Assembly: GCA_017165825.1 (NCBI GenBank)
Contig: CM029382.1
Coordinates: forward strand, 23,601,586-23,665,585
Source: Hepsetus odoe
Lineage: Eukaryota; Chordata; Actinopteri; Characiformes; Hepsetidae
DNA: 64,000 bases
Reading direction: 5' to 3'
The notes beneath the pieces are model-generated. The model was given only the letters and a program-made list of their open reading frames with translations. It was not told the origin of the DNA and did no database searches. Positions 58,672-64,000 of this stretch are shown one piece after another. Numbering within the stretch: position 1 is the stretch's first letter; each line of letters starts with the position of its first letter. The translations under genes and the position numbers were made by a program.

Positions 58672-59330
58672 GGAGCACGAGCTTTCAGTTCCAGGGCCCC
58701 TAGATTGTGGAACAGCTTGCCTGCTTCTGTACGGGATGCCGATTCAGTCTCAGTCTTTAAATCACGGCTGAAGACTTACTTCTTTAGTTTATCTTACCCG
58801 CACCAATCACCATAGTGCACCACTAGTAATGTCCTGGTGCTGCTGTACATGCCATCGCACTGTTTCATTTCTGTGTCTGTCACTACTGGATCCTGCTCAT
58901 TACTGACCCCCTCATTCCATTTCTCTCCCCACATGTCCGGGGGGGCCCGTTGTGGTCATCACCTGAGTCCAATGCCGAGCTACCATCTGGTCTGTGTGAT
59001 GCATCTGATGCGCCAAGGGACCCTGGCGGCTCATTGGTACCTGGAAGCAACTTGGGACTCCTTACTGATCCTGGAGTTTAAAACCAAACTAACTCTGTAC
59101 TGTTAGTAGACCCAAGGGGGTTGGGTAGCCGGTTGACCTTGGACCCTCAGAGGTTTTTTTCTCCACATAGTGGAGCTTTTGGTTCCTCTCCTCCGTAGTC
59201 GTCCGGCTTAAACATCTTAAACATCTATTACTGTAACCTGTTCCATCATCGACCATCAATGTAAAGTGCCTTGGGGCAACTGTGTTGTAAAAGGCGCTGT
59301 ACAAGAATAAATTGAATTGAATTGAATTTG
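58672..59330 (+). mobile_element. 3' end of an L2/CR1-group LINE, 5'-truncated
   Basis: 58672-58815 is an open stretch encoding GARAFSSRAPRLWNSLPASV then SVFKSRLKTYFFSLSYPH, ending in a stop. This is the C-terminal RLWNSLP signature of L2/CR1/Rex1-type LINE proteins. A 3' UTR of about 500 bases follows, ending GTAAAGTGCCTTGGGGCAAC, GGCGCTGTACAAGAATAAA and an ATTGA repeat tail. The group is inferred from memory. Confidence 0.8.
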
Positions 59331-61253
59331 AGGTGGTGAGTAACGTCTTAAGGGCTTGTTGGTTGTAAATTTTAATTTGGATAAGAAGAAATACTGCTTC
59401 CAAGACCAGCATGAATTCAGTCAGATCCAAACATTTAACTGGTACTTTTTGCCCCAGAAATGTCCAAAAGAGAATTGTTTAATAAGGAACAAAGGATAAA
59501 TTCTAAACAATTGCCAGCTTTGGAAAAACCACCCCTCATCTTGCCATGTAACCAGCTGAGTCATAAACTTTACCGGGCCTGCGCTTGGTGCCTAACGGCA
59601 TTATACATCATTGTAACTGATAATTTTTGCATTAAATCGACTCAATTAGGCACATTTTACAGTATATTAATGATACAGTACGTTAAGTTAATGAGCACCA
59701 GAGTGAGGTGAGCATAATTCCACTGGCACTCGTTTAACACAATAAATGAAGGAGAGGTCAATATAGTAAATGGGGCACCCTGGAGGAATGATAGTGCTAC
59801 ATAGGGAAGGGAAGTGTGCAGGGTCAAAAGAAGGCGTGAAATGATTGAACCACTTGCAGTAATTGGGTCGGCTAGCGGTCATGGTCAACGGTCAGTAGTA
59901 ATGGCCACCCTGCGGAACCGCCGTCTCAGTTGACTGGCTGTTATGGCGAAAACCCCGAGACGTTAAAAGACTCTACAGACGCTGACCCAGAATGGTACAG
60001 ACTTCTCCCAGCAGAAGGCTTCTATTATGCTTACAATTTTTTTCAAAGATCTTGAACACGTTGCCTGGATTTGCTTGGACCAGATGTTTTCTGATCCAAT
60101 TTGGATGGCATTTGCATACTGGCAGAGCAATTTAACAAAGTACTGCATGCCTACTGCTGTGATAAATGGACAGGTGAAAGACCATAAACACAAATCCAGT
60201 TTGAGCAAGACATCCTGTTCCCATCAGGGCCTATGAAACTTCTAACATTACTCAAAAGGACACCAACAACAAAGCTATTACAGGCTTTCCTGATGTCTGG
60301 GAACTTGTATGCTATGTTTAGTCCATTTGAATTCAACTGCATTGCATTTTCTAGTGGATAAAGTATATTAAGGGATGGGGAGCCTCAATCAATCCTTCAT
60401 TTTCTGATCCTTATGAGTGGTTGAAAGCCTTCACAACATCTCAAAGTCAGGACTTTTGCCAGTTCTTTATTTCCCTGAAGGGTGTAATCAAGTTCTCTTC
60501 TTGGACCTTCTGATCCTAAAAATAAACAGGTGGTCTGATGTTTGCCAGTCAAACAGGTTTCCTGGTTTTCGCTTAAGTGTTTCGAATCAACGAAACATTA
60601 ACTGTAGGCTGACCCAAAAACATTACATATCTTCAAGCTGAAGAAGACGAATCTCCAGAGAGAATGCAGCTGTGATGACAGCTGGCTTTCGAGAGTGCAG
60701 CGTCGCAAAAGAAAGCTTAAGGCCACGCTGCTCTCGGAAATCCAACAGAGCCTTTATGCTGAACTGAGAGTGGCATTAAATACTCAACAAACAATATGAA
60801 AAAGCCAGAGAAAGAGGAGCTACTGTAGACATCACTGTTGACGTGAAAGCCATGATGGCCTACTGAATCACGGTTGATTCCCCCATGGTGCCGTCTATGC
60901 TACTAAGCCAGGCTAAATTACAGCAAGTATTTCAATATATTTGGCATTTTCATCTCTACCCCATCTCTACATGCAACATCTGTAGCAAATGGTCCATTAC
61001 CACTGACAGTAATTTGCCTCCAGAAGAACCGAAGCCAACAAGCTCTTCCTGAATTCCATCAGCAGACGTTTATGCAAAGCACATATTATTTTTTTGGTGG
61101 AGGGCTTTCATTAATTTTTGTGTTTAAATTACTGCCAATTAAATAATTTTTTCAAAGATTGCACTAATTTTCCAGAGACGTTTTTTATTCTGCAAGTCTT
61201 TGGAGCTGTGCTCCAGTAAGGAAGGACAACTTAAGAGGAGAATGGTTTACCTA
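59331..61253. other. Intergenic, nothing recognised
   Basis: No gene or clear element over about 1.9 kb. Confidence 0.35.
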
Positions 61254-62047
61254 CAGTCAACCCCATAATTATTGATACCCTTGATAAACAAAAAAAATGG
61301 GATCAAAATCTTGTGATTGATTTGCTCAGTCTCCATGGAAACACTCTTATTCTCTAAATGTTGTTTTTGGGACTTGATTAAGCCATCTTCTTCACCATCC
61401 TCACCGTTTGTTGGGGGTGTCCTCTTTCAGGCAAATTCCTTAAAGCTACAGTTCATTCAGTCTTCTTTATTATCCTTCTAATGGTGAATATGGACAATTA
61501 ACACACGTATCACATTCCGTTAGTTTATACTATTAGCTTCTATACATGAGGCAGTTTGGCGTTTGTGTCACCTCAGGGTTATACCCTGTTCAGAAAAGGC
61601 ATTGTAACGGTGGCGGGGAGTTTGAAGGACGCCAACGCAGAGCCAGGGTTCCAAAACGTAACTTTATTAACATAAACTAAAATACAAAACCAACAGTGCC
61701 ACCATTAACTGTGAGGCATAGCCTTGTTAATGAATCGCGCTCTCTTCTGACTCACTGGGGCTTAAATAGCAGCCACAATGAAGCACACCTGTGTCTGAAC
61801 AAGCCCAGGTGTGCTCAGTCAGAACAGAGCGCCATCTGTCGTGCCCGGCCGGTACCACAGGCACGACAGGCATCATGGGCAATCGCTTTGAAACTTCAGT
61901 TGGCTTTTTAAATGTGAAACGACACGACATGTTTAGTTACACTTGGCATGTTTGAAATAGAAGGTTTTACAGGTTTTTGTCATATATTTCCAAAGACCAT
62001 CTTACACATTTTTTCCCAAAGGGTGCCAAAAGGTATGGACCTGTCTG
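61254..62047. mobile_element. Tc1/mariner-like DNA transposon remnant, interrupted by a solo LTR
   Basis: Left end CAGTCAACCCCATAATTATT then GATACCCTTGATAAAC. Right end AAGGGTGCCAAAAGGTATGG then ACCTGTCTG is an imperfect reverse complement. TA lies outside each end (61252-61253 and 62048-62049). Without the 266-base insertion and one copy of its duplication it is about 520 bases long. No transposase is left. Confidence 0.65.
61603..61868 (-). mobile_element. Solo-LTR-like insertion with a 5-base TSD
   Basis: GGCAT flanks it directly at 61598-61602 and 61869-61873. The 266-base insert starts TGTAAC and ends GACA, the TG...CA form of LTRs. On the minus strand a TATTTAAG box (61761-61768) lies about 100 bases upstream of an AATAAA signal (61663-61668), the promoter and polyadenylation layout of an LTR. 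No internal retrotransposon genes are present, as expected after LTR-LTR recombination. The superfamily is unknown; a 5-base duplication fits Ty3/gypsy-type elements among others. Confidence 0.82.
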
Positions 62048-62332
62048 TATATTAGATTGTTGACTTCAATTACCTTTAACCCCCAGTGGTCATGTATTTA
62101 ATTGATTTGTTCCTTCTAGAGGCAAAGTTTTTCTTTAAAAAAAGAACACACTGTGTGGCAATTTTGTGCAATGTTTTGCATCCTCATGTCCTTCTCTGTT
62201 AGCACCAGTGAAACAGCTCACTGCCAGCATTGACCTAAGTGGCTTGTGTGCATTTAAGCCTTCAGGAAATCAGTTAGCTTCTTAATAACAGCTCTATTGC
62301 ACCATCAGATCCTACAGAAAATCAACGAATAC

Positions 62333-64000
62333 CTCTTCTTCTTTTTTCTTTATCTTTCAGCTGCTCCTGTTTAAGGGTCACCCCAGCGGATTCACCGTCT
62401 CCATTTCTTCTGGTCCTCTGCATCCTCCTCCTTCAGACCAACCACCTGCATGTCCTCTTTCATCATGTCCATAAACCTCCTCTTTGGTCTTCCTCTTTTC
62501 CTCTTCCCTGGCAGCTCCATCTTCAACATCCTCCTTCCAATATAATCCTTGTCTCTCCTCCGGACATGTCCAAACAAATGCAACCTTGCTTCTCTAACTT
62601 TGTCACCAAAACTTCTCACCTCAGCTGTCCCTCTAATGTACTCATTTCTAATCCTGTCCATCCTCGTCACACCCAACAAAAATCTCAGCATCTTTAACTC
62701 TGATACCTCCAGCTCCGCCTCCTGTCTTTTTGTCAGTTCCACCGTCTCCAACCTGTACAACATAGCTGGTCTCACTACTGTCCTGTAAGCCTTCCCTTTT
62801 ACCCTAGCTAGTACCCGTCTGTCACAAATCACTCCAGCCACTCTTCTCCATCCATTCCAACCTGCCTGCACTCTCTTCTTCACCTCTCTTCCACACTCAC
62901 CGTTACTCTGAACTGTTGATCTCAAATATTTAAACTCCTAACCACTCCAGTGTCCTTCCTTTCATTCACACTCACTTTCATTCCTCTCCTCTCTAGAGGA
63001 GATCTCCATCTCTCCAGGTTTTCCTCAAGCTGCTTCCGACTCTCATTGCTGATCACAACATCATCAGCTAACATCATCAACCACGGAGACTCCTGTCCAA
63101 CCTCATCCGTCAACCTGTCTATTATTTTTGCGAACAAGAATGGGCTCAGGACTGATCCTTAATGTAATCCAAACTCTACCTTAACTGCTTCCATCACTCC
63201 CACTGCAGATCTCACCACTGTCACACTGCCTACATATCCTGAACTACTCTACATACTTCTCTGTAACACCTGACTTCCTCATAAAAAATTACAATTCCTC
63301 TCTAGGCACCCTGTCATATGCTTTCTCCAAGTCCACAAAGGCACAATGTAACTCCTTCTGACCTTCTCTTCTACACCCTTAAAGCAAACAACTTTCCCAT
63401 AACTTCATGCTGTGGCTGAACTATCCCTCTATAGTTACTACAGCTCTGTCCATCAATCTTATTCTTGAAAATCAGTTCCAGTACACTTCATCTCAGGCTC
63501 CTCTCATTTTCCAAGATTCTGTTAAACAATCTGGTGAGAAATTCAACTGCCACCTCCCCTAAACACCTCAATGCTTCCATCTTGCTTATTTGCTGCACTT
63601 CCTGGTTCACTATCCTCACATCATACAGTGTTCTCTCTTTCTCATTCTCTTCATATATCAGCTGCTTAAAGTACTCCTTCCATCTGCTCAGCACGCTCTG
63701 TTCACCCGTAAGTATGTTTCCATTTTTATCCTTAATCATCCTGACCTGCTGCACATCTTTCCCAGCTCTGTCTCTCTCTGTTTAGCCAATCAGTAAAGGT
63801 CCTTTTCTCCCTATTTACTGTCCAACCTCTCATACTAACTTTATTAACTCCTGCCTGAGTTCTACCTCGCAGTCCTCCAATCTCTTTCAGACTGACCCTC
63901 CTGCAAAGAATATAATCTACCTGTGAGCATCCTCCACTCTTATATGCCTTCCTGTGCTCCTCCCTCTTCCTGAAATAAGTTTAACTACAGTCATTTCCAT
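62333..64000 (-). mobile_element. RTE-like LINE copy f, large, runs off the right edge
   Basis: From the reversed 3' terminus (CTTTCAGCTGCTCCTGTTTA) the minus strand encodes, in broken frames: EDMQVVGLKEEDAED, FMDMMKEDM, RIRNEYIRGTAEV and VVRPAMLYRLETV (62392-62925). Beyond these come DEVGQESPWLMMLADDVVI (62922-63137, RT catalytic box as LADD), AFVDLEKAYDRVPREEL (about 63300-63350) and LTGEQSVLSRWKEYFKQLIY (63488-63754). The element is less decayed than copy a but still carries frameshifts and a small deletion after KMEALR. Confidence 0.9.

Overview
The window looks like nuclear DNA of a teleost fish. It has one recognisable protein-coding gene with vertebrate exon structure (18929-28141, + strand). 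The rest is intergenic or intronic DNA full of fish-type transposable elements and long dinucleotide and tetranucleotide microsatellites. There are no bacterial operons, CRISPR arrays, rRNA genes or free-standing tRNA genes. The species cannot be named from the sequence alone.

The gene is an LRFN/SALM synaptic adhesion molecule, closest from memory to LRFN1 (SALM2). Coding exon 1 (18929-20304) encodes the signal peptide, leucine-rich repeats, Ig domain and most of the fibronectin III domain. A 6,900-base GT-AG intron follows. Coding exon 2 (27205-28141) encodes the end of FN3, the membrane segment and a cytoplasmic tail ending in the PDZ ligand ESTV. The joined product is 770 residues. A splice acceptor just upstream of the ATG implies at least one untranslated 5' exon. 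The 3' UTR is rich in AC, CT and AG repeats.

Left flank (1-18900): a decayed RTE-like LINE, two Tc1/mariner remnants, SINEs, an AT-rich block (about 6300-7850), a purine-rich degenerate repeat (8280-8790), and complex non-repetitive DNA (12900-18900) that may hold regulatory elements of the gene.

Right flank (29600-64000): miniature inverted-repeat elements; SINE and LINE copies; a 2,749-base LINE insertion with a 12-base target-site duplication (48150-50898); a microsatellite cluster (51187-51875); a solo-LTR-like insertion nested inside a DNA transposon (61254-62047); and a second large RTE-like copy running off the right edge.

The repeats form a connected community. SINE-A (about 15 copies) and SINE-B share a tRNA-like head but have different tails. 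The SINE-B tail and the 31620-type repeat share their 3' terminus with the LINE at 48150-50898, which suggests mobilisation by that LINE's reverse transcriptase. I found no convincing new biological system. The strongest observations concern this modular SINE/LINE relationship, several target-site duplications readable by eye, and candidate conserved non-coding DNA around the gene. Family names for repeats come from memory of fish repeats, not from a database search.
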